Of a stretch of 64,000 nt of DNA, positions 1 through 8,176 are shown one piece after another. The DNA comes from Nocardioides sp. zg-1308 (GTDB lineage: Bacteria > Actinomycetota > Actinomycetes > Propionibacteriales > Nocardioidaceae). The translations under genes and the position numbers were made by a program. The stretch is from positions 186,001 to 250,000 of the forward strand of contig NZ_JABJQY010000001.1 of the NCBI RefSeq assembly GCF_013155375.1, read 5' to 3'. Within the stretch, counting starts at the first letter, position 1. Each line of letters opens with the position of its first letter. The notes beneath the pieces were generated by a model that saw only the letters and a program-made list of their open reading frames with translations, made no database searches and was not told where the DNA came from.

Positions 1-179
1 GTGTCGAAGTCGGCGTCGGACAGGGTCGGCGTGTCGAGCACGTAGTAGCGCCAGCGGGCGTCCTCGACCTGCTCGCTCAGCTCACGGTGACGCTCGCGCG
101 CCTCCGGCGGGGCCGCGGTGACAGCGGCGGCGTCGGCGACGTCGTCGCGGGCGAGGTCGGGCTGGTCGGTCGCGCTCAT
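1..179 (-). CDS. ligA: NAD-dependent DNA ligase LigA, N-terminal fragment cut by the window edge
   Basis: Only the first 59 codons are in the window; the gene runs off position 1. LigA seals nicks in DNA using NAD+ during replication and repair. The visible part ends in WRYYVLDTPTLSDADFD, the typical start of domain Ia, which binds the NMN half of NAD+. The ATG at 179 is the only start visible before the intergenic region; about 25 residues of Ala/Asp-rich extension precede the conserved part, as is common in actinobacteria. It is divergent from the TetR gene. The family call rests on this short N-terminal motif alone. Confidence 0.85.
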   Translation of the reverse strand, partial: MSATDQPDLARDDVADAAAVTAAPPEARERHRELSEQVEDARWRYYVLDTPTLSDADFD

Positions 180-261
180 GGGACCCATTCTGCCGCTGCT
201 CACCGACACCCTCCCGCCGGCGACACGGCAGCTCGGCGCACCCAGGTGGTCTGGACCGGAT

Positions 262-349
262 GAAACGCAGTTGTTCCATCGGAATGGATCTGCCTACGGT
301 GCTGTTGGAGGAAACGAAACCGTTCCGTTTCATCGTGACGACCGTCACG
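262..349. promoter_or_regulatory. Candidate TetR operator cluster
   Basis: Three elements sit upstream of the TetR gene. At 311-331 there is a 21-bp near-perfect palindrome with GAAACG and CGTTTC arms. At 262-279 there is a partial copy sharing GAAACG, then GTTCC. At 334-349 there is a perfect 16-bp palindrome, CGTGACG-AC-CGTCACG. A weak promoter may lie between the first two: TTGTTC at 271-276 and TACGGT at 295-300. TetR regulators usually bind palindromes next to their own gene, so autoregulation is likely, but which palindrome is used cannot be told from sequence. Confidence 0.5.
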
Positions 350-369
350 TCTCCGACCAGGAAGGCCGC

Positions 370-981
370 ATGACCCCCATCGAGACCGGCACCCGCCCCC
401 GCGTGGAGGGCGAGCGCGAGCAGGAGATCCTGGCAGCCACCCTCGAGGTGCTCGCCGAGGTCGGCTACGACCTGCTCACGATGGACGCCGTCGCCACCCG
501 CGCGAAGGCGTCGAAGGCCACGCTCTACCGACGGTGGCGGGGCAAGCCCGAGCTCGTCGTGGCCGCCGTCATGTGCCACCACAGCGCCACCGCGAGCGTG
601 CCCGACACCGGCAGCCTGCGCGGGGACCTCCTCGCCGCCTACTGCGGCAACGGCGGCATCTCCGACCCGCAGGCGCAGTCGGTGCTCTCCGCGGTCGTCA
701 CCGCCATGGGCCGCGACCCTGAGTTCGCCGAGGTCTACCGGCGCGACTTCATCGGCCCCAAGATGGAGGCCTCGCGCTGCATCTACGAGCGGGCCCGCGA
801 GCGGGGCGAGGTCCACCCCGACGCCGACCTCGCGATCGTCGCACCGGCGCTCGCCGGGATCGTCCTGCACCGCGCCTTCCTCCTCGGCGAGGCCGTGACC
901 CCCGAGCTGGTCGGTCGCGTGCTCGACGAGGTCATCCTCCCCGCCGCCCTCCACGGCCCGGCCCGGCCGGCCGTCACCTGA
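370..981 (+). CDS. TetR/AcrR family transcriptional regulator
   Basis: A 203-residue one-component repressor. The N-terminal helix-turn-helix is seen at about residues 20-65, with the typical stretch LLTMDAVATRAKASKATLYR followed by RRWRGKPELV. The C-terminal part matches the TetR ligand-binding dimerisation fold used by AcrR-like proteins (PDPEF-type helix, acidic end). The ATG at 370 is chosen because AGGAAGG lies five bases before it; longer frames lack conservation. An MFS efflux gene begins 55 bases downstream on the same strand, the usual layout of a local repressor of a drug exporter. The ligand is unknown. Confidence 0.9.
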   Translation: MTPIETGTRPRVEGEREQEILAATLEVLAEVGYDLLTMDAVATRAKASKATLYRRWRGKPELVVAAVMCHHSATASVPDTGSLRGDLLAAYCGNGGISDPQAQSVLSAVVTAMGRDPEFAEVYRRDFIGPKMEASRCIYERARERGEVHPDADLAIVAPALAGIVLHRAFLLGEAVTPELVGRVLDEVILPAALHGPARPAVT

Positions 982-1036
982 CCCACTGTCGTACCCGTCT
1001 GCTCCACTCGTCCCTGAACCCTGCCGAAGGAATCCC

Positions 1037-2629
1037 ATGACCGACACCACCAGCACCACCCCGCCGCCCGGGGCGGTGACACCACCCCAGCGTGAGCTCA
1101 ACCTGACCTGGGCCCTCGTCCTGATCTCGATCGCGCAGCTGATGGTCGTGCTCGACGCGAGCATCGCCAACATCGCCCTGCCCTACATCCAGGTCGACCT
1201 CGAGATCAGCAACGCCAACCTGCCCTGGATCGTCACGGGATACGCCCTGGCCTTCGGCAGCCTGCTGCTGCTCGGCGGACGCCTGGCCGACCTCTACGGT
1301 CGCCGCCGCATCTTCATCATCGGCCTCGTCGTGTTCGCCGTCGCCTCGCTCCTCGGCGGCCTCGCCACCAACGAGCCGCTGCTGCTCGCGGCCCGCGGCC
1401 TCCAGGGCCTCGGCGCTGCGCTCGCCTCGCCGGCCGCCCTGGCGCTCATCACCACGACCTTCCCCGCCGGTCCGGCGCGCAACCGGGCCTTCGCGGTCTA
1501 CGCCGCCATGTCGGGCGCCGGTGCCGCCGTCGGCCTGATCCTCGGTGGCTGGCTCACCGGCACGTCGCCGGAGATCTTCGGCGTCGTCATCGACGGCTGG
1601 CGCCTCACCTTCCTCATCAACGTGCCCATCGGCGTGGTCGCCGCGCTGCTGGCGCCCCGCTTCCTCAACGAGTCCGAGTCGCACCCCGGTGAGCTCGACC
1701 TGCCCGGCGCCGTGACCGGCACCCTCGGCCTGCTCGGTGTCGTCTACGGCCTGTCCCGTGCCGGCACGGAGGGCTGGTCCGACACCTGGACCATCGCCAG
1801 CCTGGCCGTCGGTGCTGCGCTGCTGGTCGTCTTCGGCTTCGTCGAGAGCCGGGTCGCCCACCCGCTGCTGCCCTTCCGCATCTTCACCAACCGCACGCGG
1901 GCGTCGAGCTTCGTGGCGATGTTCCTCGCCCCGGCGGCGATGTTCGCGATGTTCTACTTCCTCAGCCAGTACATCCAGAACGTCATGGGCTACAGCCCGC
2001 TCAAGGCCGGCGTCGCGTTCCTCCCCTTCACGGTCGGCATCGTCGTCGGCGCGGGGATGGCGTCCAACCTGGTCAACCGCATCAACCCGCGCTACATCGC
2101 CGGTGTCGGCACCCTGATCGCCGCCGGCGCGCTCTACGGCTTCTCGACGCTGCCCTACGACACGACGTTCCCGCCCAGCGACCTCACCGGCAGCTACGTC
2201 TCCGACATCATGCCGTTCATCATCCTGATGGCGTTCGGCATGGGCCTGACGTTCGTGCCCGTCACCCTGACGGCCGTCCACCACCTCCGTCCGGAGGAGT
2301 CCGGCATCGGGTCCGGCGTGCTCAACACCGCACAGCAGGTCGGCGGAGCGCTGGGCCTCGCCGTCCTGGCGACGGTCGCGACGCAGACCTTCACCGACCG
2401 GGGCAAGGAGTTCGCCGCCGCGGCGGCGGGCGGCCCGCAGCTCTCGCCGGAGCAGCTCGAGCGCTTCCAGCAGGTCGCGCAGCAGCAGATCTTCACCGAG
2501 GGCTCGACCAACGCGTTCCTGGTCGGCTCCATCCTGATGCTGGCCGCCTCCGCGGTGATCTGGATCTTCCTCGACGTCAAGCACGAGGAGCTGGCGACCG
2601 ACGGCCCCGAGGGCGTCGTCGCGCACTGA
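1037..2629 (+). CDS. MFS transporter, DHA2 family (14 TM, EmrB/QacA type)
   Basis: A 530-residue inner-membrane drug:H+ antiporter. Family marks visible: LMVVLDASIANIALPYIQ in TM1 (motif D1, with Asp), the loop 2-3 motif GRLADLYGRRR (motif A), and a GGALGLAVLATVAT segment late in the protein. About 14 hydrophobic segments are present, as in QacA/EmrB. The start ATG is preceded by AAGGAA at five bases. It follows the TetR gene and ends at a strong bidirectional terminator, so the two genes form one unit. It probably exports a toxic compound or endogenous metabolite; the substrate cannot be predicted. Confidence 0.92.
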   Translation: MTDTTSTTPPPGAVTPPQRELNLTWALVLISIAQLMVVLDASIANIALPYIQVDLEISNANLPWIVTGYALAFGSLLLLGGRLADLYGRRRIFIIGLVVFAVASLLGGLATNEPLLLAARGLQGLGAALASPAALALITTTFPAGPARNRAFAVYAAMSGAGAAVGLILGGWLTGTSPEIFGVVIDGWRLTFLINVPIGVVAALLAPRFLNESESHPGELDLPGAVTGTLGLLGVVYGLSRAGTEGWSDTWTIASLAVGAALLVVFGFVESRVAHPLLPFRIFTNRTRASSFVAMFLAPAAMFAMFYFLSQYIQNVMGYSPLKAGVAFLPFTVGIVVGAGMASNLVNRINPRYIAGVGTLIAAGALYGFSTLPYDTTFPPSDLTGSYVSDIMPFIILMAFGMGLTFVPVTLTAVHHLRPEESGIGSGVLNTAQQVGGALGLAVLATVATQTFTDRGKEFAAAAAGGPQLSPEQLERFQQVAQQQIFTEGSTNAFLVGSILMLAASAVIWIFLDVKHEELATDGPEGVVAH

Positions 2630-2649
2630 TCGACCGCACGTCCACCGTC

Positions 2650-2682
2650 GAGGGGGGACCTCCGTCCAGGAGGTCCTCCCTC
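2650..2682. terminator. Bidirectional hairpin terminator
   Basis: A 14-bp stem with one G-T wobble (GAGGGGGGACCTCC against GGAGGTCCTCCCTC) and a 5-base loop lies between the MFS stop on the plus strand and the stop of the convergent membrane protein on the minus strand. No U-tract is visible, which is common in high-GC actinobacteria. Confidence 0.75.
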
Positions 2683-2684
2683 GG

Positions 2685-4175
2685 TCATGTCCGGGTGGCG
2701 CTCGACCTCGTCGTCGGACCGGCCCTCGACGCAGTCGGCTGCACGGTCACCCCGCGCGCGGAGCGCACGAGCACCGCGAGGACGGCCGCGCCCGCGCACG
2801 CCCCGAGCACCGCGAGGACGTCCGGCACCGGTCCGTCCACCGGGGAGGACGCCTGCCGGCTGAAGACGTGGTGGTGCAGCAGCCATGCCAGCGTCCCGGC
2901 GAGCCACGCCAGCAGCACCGCCGACCAGGCACTGGCCACCCACCAGTCGCGCCGCTCGGCGGCCGGGGTCCCGGGGGCCGCGGCGGCCCACCACCGGCCA
3001 ACCCCGAGCATCCCGACGGCGACCGCGGTCGCCAGGACCGGCATGGACTGCATCAGGTAGCGGTCGTGCAGGCCCCCGCCGACGCGCAGGAAGCCCACGA
3101 CGCTGTGGAGCGTGAGCGCGGCGTGGACGCCGAGCAGGATCCACACCGGGTCCGGGCGCACGCCGTGCCGACGCACCGAACCCACCAGCGCGGCCGGCAC
3201 CAGCACCAGCGCGACGACGAGGGGGATCGGCGTCGCAGCGATCGGCTCGACGACGCCGGGAATGTCGGCGATCCCCGCCCAACTCGTCACGGGCGAGCGC
3301 TCGAACTTCTCCAGCAGGGCCGCCTGCCCGGTGAGGTCGCCGTAGAGCAGCAGGTTGCGGACGAAGAACCAGCCGAACGCCGCGGCCGGCACCACGCCGA
3401 CCACCGCGGCCACGGCCGCGGCCCGGCAACGCCCGGGGCCGGTCGGGCCCCAGCGCCGCCACAGCACCACCAGCAGCGTCAGCGCGCACAGGGCGACGAC
3501 GAGCACCCCCTGGGTCCGCATGCCCACGGCGACCGTCCCGGCCGCGGCCGCGACGGCGACCCGCTGCGGGGTCACCCGGTCACGCACCATCCGCACGGTC
3601 ACGAGGAACAGCAGCACGGCCGAGGCCGAGGCCCAGCCGTCGTTCTGGAAGAAGGCCGAGCGCAGCACGAGCGTGGGCGCGGCCGCGACCACCACCGCCA
3701 GTGCCGCCACCGCGGGCCGGCGCGGCACCAGCTCCCGGGCGAGGGCGCCGACGAGGTAGAGCCAGAACGCGAAGCCGAGCGTGTTGGCCAGCCGCATCGT
3801 GATGACCATCGCGCTCTGGTGGTCCGACAGCGCCCACCAGACCGGCACCATCGCGAGCGGGAACAGCGGCGGGTGGTTGGCCGTCCAGACGTCGCCGTGC
3901 TCCTCGTCCCACCCCCGGAGCTCCTCGGCCGTCCCCGGGAACCGAGCGGGGTCGTCCACGATGTCCGTCTCGATCGTCGGCAGCCGGCCCTCGGCCAGCG
4001 AGGCGACGTAGCCCATGTGGGCCGGCTCGTCGTTGCCCCAGCTCGGCACCTTGAAGACCAGCGCGACCTGCGCACCGAGGAGGAGGAGCATGGCGGCGGC
4101 CAGCAGCGGCACGGCGTCGGGGCGGGACGCGAGCCGGGACACGAGCCTGGACACGAGCCGCGGGGCACGCCTCAC
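2685..4175 (-). CDS. Polytopic membrane protein, GT-C glycosyltransferase-like
   Basis: A 496-residue protein with about ten or more membrane spans. After the first span it carries WGNDEPAHMGYV, an acidic loop like the catalytic Asp/Glu of GT-C enzymes (ArnT, PMT, DUF2142-type proteins), and then ANHPPLFPL, the H-P-P motif seen in the same superfamily. Such enzymes move a sugar from a polyprenyl-phosphate carrier outside the membrane. The GTG start at 4175 overlaps the upstream stop as GTGA. It is the last gene of the minus-strand operon from 8061. The exact substrate is unknown; a transport-like or purely structural role cannot be excluded. Confidence 0.7.
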   Translation of the reverse strand: MRRAPRLVSRLVSRLASRPDAVPLLAAAMLLLLGAQVALVFKVPSWGNDEPAHMGYVASLAEGRLPTIETDIVDDPARFPGTAEELRGWDEEHGDVWTANHPPLFPLAMVPVWWALSDHQSAMVITMRLANTLGFAFWLYLVGALARELVPRRPAVAALAVVVAAAPTLVLRSAFFQNDGWASASAVLLFLVTVRMVRDRVTPQRVAVAAAAGTVAVGMRTQGVLVVALCALTLLVVLWRRWGPTGPGRCRAAAVAAVVGVVPAAAFGWFFVRNLLLYGDLTGQAALLEKFERSPVTSWAGIADIPGVVEPIAATPIPLVVALVLVPAALVGSVRRHGVRPDPVWILLGVHAALTLHSVVGFLRVGGGLHDRYLMQSMPVLATAVAVGMLGVGRWWAAAAPGTPAAERRDWWVASAWSAVLLAWLAGTLAWLLHHHVFSRQASSPVDGPVPDVLAVLGACAGAAVLAVLVRSARGVTVQPTASRAGPTTRSSATRT

Positions 4176-5383
4176 CACGACCACCACCCGCCCACCGGGC
4201 CGGCGGTCGACGGGTAGGTCAGGCTCTGCGTCGCGGTGACCACCCACACCGCCGCGACGAGCGCCGGGAGCGCCCGCGCCGGCCCGGCGGACGGACGGCC
4301 GAGCAGCAGCAGCCAGCCGAGCAGCAGCGGCTCGCACCCCCACCGCAGGTAGGCCTGGCCGCGGTCCCACACCGGGAGGCTGGTCAGGAGCAGCACGTAC
4401 GCCGCCAGGGCGAGCCGCTCGTGCCAGGGCCCCTCCCCCCGGACCGCGGTCGCGGCCACCGCCATCGCGAGCAGCGTCGGCACCAGCAGCGCCACGTTGG
4501 GCAGCTCGGCGAGCGGATGTGCCAGGGCCGAGCCGAGGTAGCGCACCAGCTCCACGCCGGGGACGCCCAGCACGGAGTCGGACGGCGGCTCCGGCACCAC
4601 CTCCGCCCAGCGTGCACGCACCCACGTCCGCCAGCCGGCGTACACCGCCAGCGGGACGACGCCCACCCACCACGGAGGCACCGCACCCCGGAGTCCGGGC
4701 CGACGCACCGGCTCCGCGCCCGGCACGACGCCCGGCACGACGCCCGGCACGACGCCCGGCACGATGCCCGCCACCACCACGGCGACCGCGACGACCAGCG
4801 TCGTCTCCCGGGTCAGTCCCGCCGCGGTCAGCGCGGCGGCGGCGAGGAGGTGGTGCCCCGACCGCGCGAGGGCGAGGGTCGCGAGGAGCAGCATCCCGGC
4901 CAGCGGCTCGGTGAGGTCCTGGCCCAGCCCGACCAGCAACCCGGCCCACGACGCGGGAACGGCTCCCCACCAGGCGCTGCGCCCGGCACCGAGCGCGAGC
5001 CGCGCGGCGACCAGGGCGGTCGCGCCGATCGCGAGGAGGTTGACCAGCACGAGCGCGGCCGGGACAAGGGCAGGGCGGCCGCCGAGGGAGGCCGCCCAGG
5101 CCGTGAGCGGATAGCCGGTGCGGGCCTGCCAGTAGGCCGGGCGGGTGAAGGCGATGCCGGCATCCTCGACCCGCAGGGTCAGGGGGTCCAGCGCGAGCCG
5201 GTAGTAGGCGCGACCGTCGTAGACCACGAAGCCGTCCAGGCCACCGACGGTGAGGGCCCGGGCCACGACGAACAGGACGTGGACCGCCAGCACCGCAGCC
5301 ACGACCGCTGCGACCGCCCGTACGCCGCCTGCGTGCCGTGCCGGTGCCCGTGGGACGGCCCCGGCGACCGGCTCACCGCGCAT
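4172..5383 (-). CDS. Polytopic membrane protein, possible GT-C family
   Basis: A 403-residue integral membrane protein that I do not recognise as a named family. It has about ten hydrophobic segments. An early loop, DGRAYYRLALDPL, could correspond to the first extracytoplasmic loop of GT-C proteins, and GLTRETTLVVAVAV in the middle resembles the conserved TRE stretch of bacterial membrane glycosyltransferase-like proteins. ATG at 5383 is preferred (GGAGCGGG nine bases upstream); GTG at 5389 is an alternative. It overlaps the upstream flippase-like gene by 11 bases and the downstream gene by GTGA. A short VP-rich insertion comes from a 12-bp tandem repeat. Confidence 0.65.
   Translation of the reverse strand: MRGEPVAGAVPRAPARHAGGVRAVAAVVAAVLAVHVLFVVARALTVGGLDGFVVYDGRAYYRLALDPLTLRVEDAGIAFTRPAYWQARTGYPLTAWAASLGGRPALVPAALVLVNLLAIGATALVAARLALGAGRSAWWGAVPASWAGLLVGLGQDLTEPLAGMLLLATLALARSGHHLLAAAALTAAGLTRETTLVVAVAVVVAGIVPGVVPGVVPGVVPGAEPVRRPGLRGAVPPWWVGVVPLAVYAGWRTWVRARWAEVVPEPPSDSVLGVPGVELVRYLGSALAHPLAELPNVALLVPTLLAMAVAATAVRGEGPWHERLALAAYVLLLTSLPVWDRGQAYLRWGCEPLLLGWLLLLGRPSAGPARALPALVAAVWVVTATQSLTYPSTAGPVGGWWSW
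4721..4768. repeat. Four 12-bp tandem repeats inside a membrane-protein gene
   Basis: The unit CGGCACGACGCC occurs four times in a row (last copy with one change). On the coding strand it gives repeated Gly-Val-Val-Pro. The repeat sits at the end of a membrane segment, before a cytoplasmic or periplasmic loop, and its copy number can be expected to vary by slippage without shifting the frame. Confidence 0.9.
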
Positions 5384-6344
5384 CGGCACCGGCCCGCTCC
5401 GGTGCTGCGGCGCGGTCCCCGCCCGTGCGCCCGCGCCGCCGGGCGGCCGCGGAGCCGGTCGTCGTGCCGGCCACGAGGGCCGCCCCGCCGGCCACGGCGA
5501 AGTCGGCCACGGCGTGGACCACGCGAGCGAGCAGGGCGGCGGCCGCGGCGTCGGCCAGGCCGACGGCGGGCGCGAGCAGCGCCACCAGGACGGCCTCCCG
5601 CGCGCCGACGCCCGCCGGGGCGACGACCACGAGGACCCCGGCGGCGTGGGCCAGCGCGAAGGCGGCCACGGCGCCAGCGATGCCCGGCGACCCGGGACCG
5701 GGCACGAGGAGCAGGAGCGAGGCGCCGTACGCCAGCCACACGAGGGCCATCAGCGCGGCCGCCCGCGCCGCGTCCGTCCGGCCCCAGGTCGCGCCCACGC
5801 CGGCTCCGGCGATCCGGCCCGCGAGCCGCCGGACCAGCGGCGGAGCCAGCGTAAGGGCGCCCACCAGCGCGGCGGCCCACGGCCAGGGGCCACCGGCGAC
5901 GGCGGACCCCGCCAGCGCACCGCCGACGACCAGCGCGCCGCCGACCAGCAGGCCGCTCGCGGTGTGGACCAGCAGGAAGACGGTGGAAGCGGCGACGACC
6001 GACCGCGCAGGTAGGTCGTGACGCCGGCCGAGCCGGGCCTGCACCGCGATGCTCCACACCGAGCCGGGGACGTACTTGCCGAGCTGGCCGACGAGGAAGA
6101 CCGACGCCGCGTCGCGCGCCGGGACGTCCGGACCGACAGCGCGGAGGAGCAGCCGCCACAGCCGCGCGGTCAGGAGGAGACCGGCGGCCGTGCACCCGAG
6201 CGCCGCAGCCAGCCGCAGCGGGCCGGTCGCGGCGACGGCGGCACCGATCTCGGACCACCGGCCACGGAACCCCCAGCCGGCGAGGGCGAGGGTCACCAGG
6301 ACGAAGAGCCAGCGGGCGGCCGCGAGCGCCCGGTGCCGGGTCAC
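5373..6344 (-). CDS. Lysylphosphatidylglycerol synthase TM-domain (flippase-like) protein
   Basis: A 323-residue integral membrane protein of the UPF0104/AglD-like family, which corresponds to the flippase half of MprF without the synthase half. The hallmark GQLGKYVPGSVWS is seen near residue 88, and FALAHAAGVLVVVAPAGVGAREA matches the second conserved block (P-A-G-x-G-x-R-E). Relatives help move lipids or polyprenyl-linked sugars across the membrane and are common in glycan operons. The GTG start at 6344 overlaps the upstream methyltransferase stop (GTGA). It lies between a methyltransferase and two membrane proteins, so a role in presenting a lipid-linked glycan is plausible. Confidence 0.8.
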   Translation of the reverse strand: MTRHRALAAARWLFVLVTLALAGWGFRGRWSEIGAAVAATGPLRLAAALGCTAAGLLLTARLWRLLLRAVGPDVPARDAASVFLVGQLGKYVPGSVWSIAVQARLGRRHDLPARSVVAASTVFLLVHTASGLLVGGALVVGGALAGSAVAGGPWPWAAALVGALTLAPPLVRRLAGRIAGAGVGATWGRTDAARAAALMALVWLAYGASLLLLVPGPGSPGIAGAVAAFALAHAAGVLVVVAPAGVGAREAVLVALLAPAVGLADAAAAALLARVVHAVADFAVAGGAALVAGTTTGSAAARRRGRTGGDRAAAPERAGADAR

Positions 6345-7063
6345 GGGGCCCGGAGCGCGGAGGACCGCAGGAGGGCGGTGCGCGTCGGGTAGGGCAGGGC
6401 GGGCGTCAGGCCGCGGGTCATGGTCACCGAGAGCCGCTCCCCCGCCCCCTCGAGCGTCCGGTCGATGGCCTCGCGGTAGCGCCGCCGGTCGACGTTGTCG
6501 AACACGATGATCCCGCCCGGAGCGAGCCGTGCGACCGCCCGGGCCAGGCACGCCTCGCGGGCGCGACCGTCGATGACGACGAGGTCGAAGTCGCCGGGGA
6601 CGTCGTCGATCGCCGCGACGTAGCGGGCGAAGTCCATCCCGGCGTGCCCCGGCTTCGCGGAGGCCACCACCGGCGAGGAGGTCCGCTCCGCCTCGACGAC
6701 GCGCAGGTCGACGTTGTCCGGCAGCCGGGGTGCCAGCACGGCGGCCCACCCGGGGTGGTGCTCGACGGAGTGCACGGACCGCGCCCGAGCGGCGAGCCAG
6801 AGGGTGGAGGCGCCCGAGCCCCACTCGAAGACCCGCGCGCCCGGGTGGGCCCGGAGCCAGTCGGCCACCCGGTCGGCGGAGTCGAAGGTCCACCACGGCA
6901 CGTCGAGCCGCCGGAGGCCGTCGACGTCGTGGATCGCGACGAGCGACAGCAGCCACGTGGCGACCCGCGAGCCCGGGGCGCGGCGCTGCAGCGCGTCGAG
7001 CACGCCGACCGCCCGCAGCGGCACGGCGAGCACCCGCACGACGCGGACGTACAGCTGCTTCAC
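6341..7063 (-). CDS. Class I SAM-dependent methyltransferase
   Basis: A 240-residue soluble protein. The SAM-binding motif I is VFEWGSGASTLWLA (E-x-G-S-G). It is followed by SVEHHPGW (acidic residue after strand 2 replaced by a Glu-His pair), FDLVVIDGRAREACL (motif post-I D-G-R) and GGIIVFDNVDR. This set is typical of the small methyltransferases found beside GT2 genes, which probably modify a sugar or glycan intermediate. GTG at 7063 overlaps the GT2 stop (GTGA), so translation is likely coupled. The methyl acceptor cannot be named. Confidence 0.8.
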   Translation of the reverse strand: MKQLYVRVVRVLAVPLRAVGVLDALQRRAPGSRVATWLLSLVAIHDVDGLRRLDVPWWTFDSADRVADWLRAHPGARVFEWGSGASTLWLAARARSVHSVEHHPGWAAVLAPRLPDNVDLRVVEAERTSSPVVASAKPGHAGMDFARYVAAIDDVPGDFDLVVIDGRAREACLARAVARLAPGGIIVFDNVDRRRYREAIDRTLEGAGERLSVTMTRGLTPALPYPTRTALLRSSALRAP

Positions 7064-8061
7064 CGCAGGCCGGTCCCCTCGTAGGGCGCCGGCTCGATCG
7101 ACGCCGTCGCGGGCACCCGCAGGATGTCGAACCGCGCGCGCTTGGTGTGCTCGAGGTTGGCCTCGATCAGCGCCCGGTTGGTGCGGATCAGGTCGGAGAT
7201 CACGCCGAGCATCACGCACAGGGACGACATCACGACCAGCGCCGCCCCGACGAGCAGCGACTGCACGTGGCCGCCGCCCTGCCCTGCGGCGGCGAGCACG
7301 GCGTAGCGGGCGTAGGGGACCAGGCCGAGGGCGCCGAAGACGCCGGCCATCACCCCGAAGATCACGTAGGGGCGGTACATCACGTAGGCCCGCACGATCG
7401 CCGCCCCGGAGCGGAACACGTGCTGGCGCGTCGAGGAGAAGAGCCGCGACTCGCGGGTCCGGGCGTTGGTGAGCACCGGCAGGCTCGCGATCGCCAGATT
7501 CTTGTTGCCCGCCTGGATGATCGTCTCCATGCAGTAGGAGAAGCGCGTCACCGTGTTCAGCCGCATCAGCGACTCCCGCGAGTAGGCCCGGAACCCGCTG
7601 GCGGCGTCGGGCAGCTCGGTGCGGGCGGCGACGTTGACGACCTGCGACCCGAAGCGCTGGAGCGCCTTCTTGACCGGCGAGAAGTGGGCGATCAGCCCGA
7701 CCTGCCGGTCCGCGACGACGATGTCGGCGTGCCCGTCCAGGATCGGCCGGACCAGGTCGCCGATGCGGTCCTGCGGGTACTGGTTGTCGCCGTCGGTGTT
7801 GACCACGACGTCGGCGCCGATCGCCAGCGCGTGGTTGACGCCGTCGGTGAACGACCGCGCGAGCCCCTGCGTGCGGTGGTGCCGCACGATCTCGGTGACG
7901 CCGTGCGAGCGGGCCACCTCCACCGTGCGGTCGGTGCTGCCGTCGTCGATGACGACCACGACGATCTCGTCGATGCCGGGCACGGACTCCGGGATCGACG
8001 CGAGCACGAGGGGAAGAGTCTCCTCCTCGTTCAGGCACGGGACCTGCACGACGAGCTTCAC
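7060..8061 (-). CDS. Glycosyltransferase family 2, polyprenol-phosphate type with C-terminal TM segments
   Basis: A 333-residue GT2 enzyme related to DPM1/GtrB-like polyprenyl-phosphate sugar transferases. Visible: QVPCLNEEETLP at the N-terminus, VIDDGSTDRTVEVA, the D-x-D equivalent NTDGDNQYPQ, and two C-terminal membrane helices (about 235-300). These enzymes charge a membrane carrier with a sugar that GT-C enzymes then use, which fits the downstream GT-C-like genes. The GTG at 8061 is chosen because KLVVQVP is the usual N-terminus and TAGCGT at 8069-8074 is placed for a leaderless transcript. It heads the minus-strand operon. Confidence 0.88.
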   Translation of the reverse strand: MKLVVQVPCLNEEETLPLVLASIPESVPGIDEIVVVVIDDGSTDRTVEVARSHGVTEIVRHHRTQGLARSFTDGVNHALAIGADVVVNTDGDNQYPQDRIGDLVRPILDGHADIVVADRQVGLIAHFSPVKKALQRFGSQVVNVAARTELPDAASGFRAYSRESLMRLNTVTRFSYCMETIIQAGNKNLAIASLPVLTNARTRESRLFSSTRQHVFRSGAAIVRAYVMYRPYVIFGVMAGVFGALGLVPYARYAVLAAAGQGGGHVQSLLVGAALVVMSSLCVMLGVISDLIRTNRALIEANLEHTKRARFDILRVPATASIEPAPYEGTGLR

Positions 8062-8176
8062 GTCGTGGACGCTAGGGGCGGGCCGGGACCCCGGCCGGTC
8101 GCGGAGGTGGCCGGGCGGCGAACGGTGGACGAGCGCTCGGCCACACCCCTCGCTCCCGCCGCCCACCGACCGGACA
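8062..8176. promoter_or_regulatory. Divergent promoter region between GT2 operon and membrane protein gene
   Basis: On the minus strand a -10 box TAGCGT (8069-8074) ends eight bases before the GTG at 8061, which suggests leaderless transcription of the GT2 operon. On the plus strand GACAAT at 8173-8178 could serve as a -10 for the ATG at 8186. No clear -35 boxes or regulator palindromes were found. Confidence 0.45.

Noticed and set aside
974..2626. Long antisense frame opposite the MFS gene
   Set aside because: Composition is Asp/Glu/Arg/Gly-rich as expected from the third-position GC bias of the true gene; no conserved motif.
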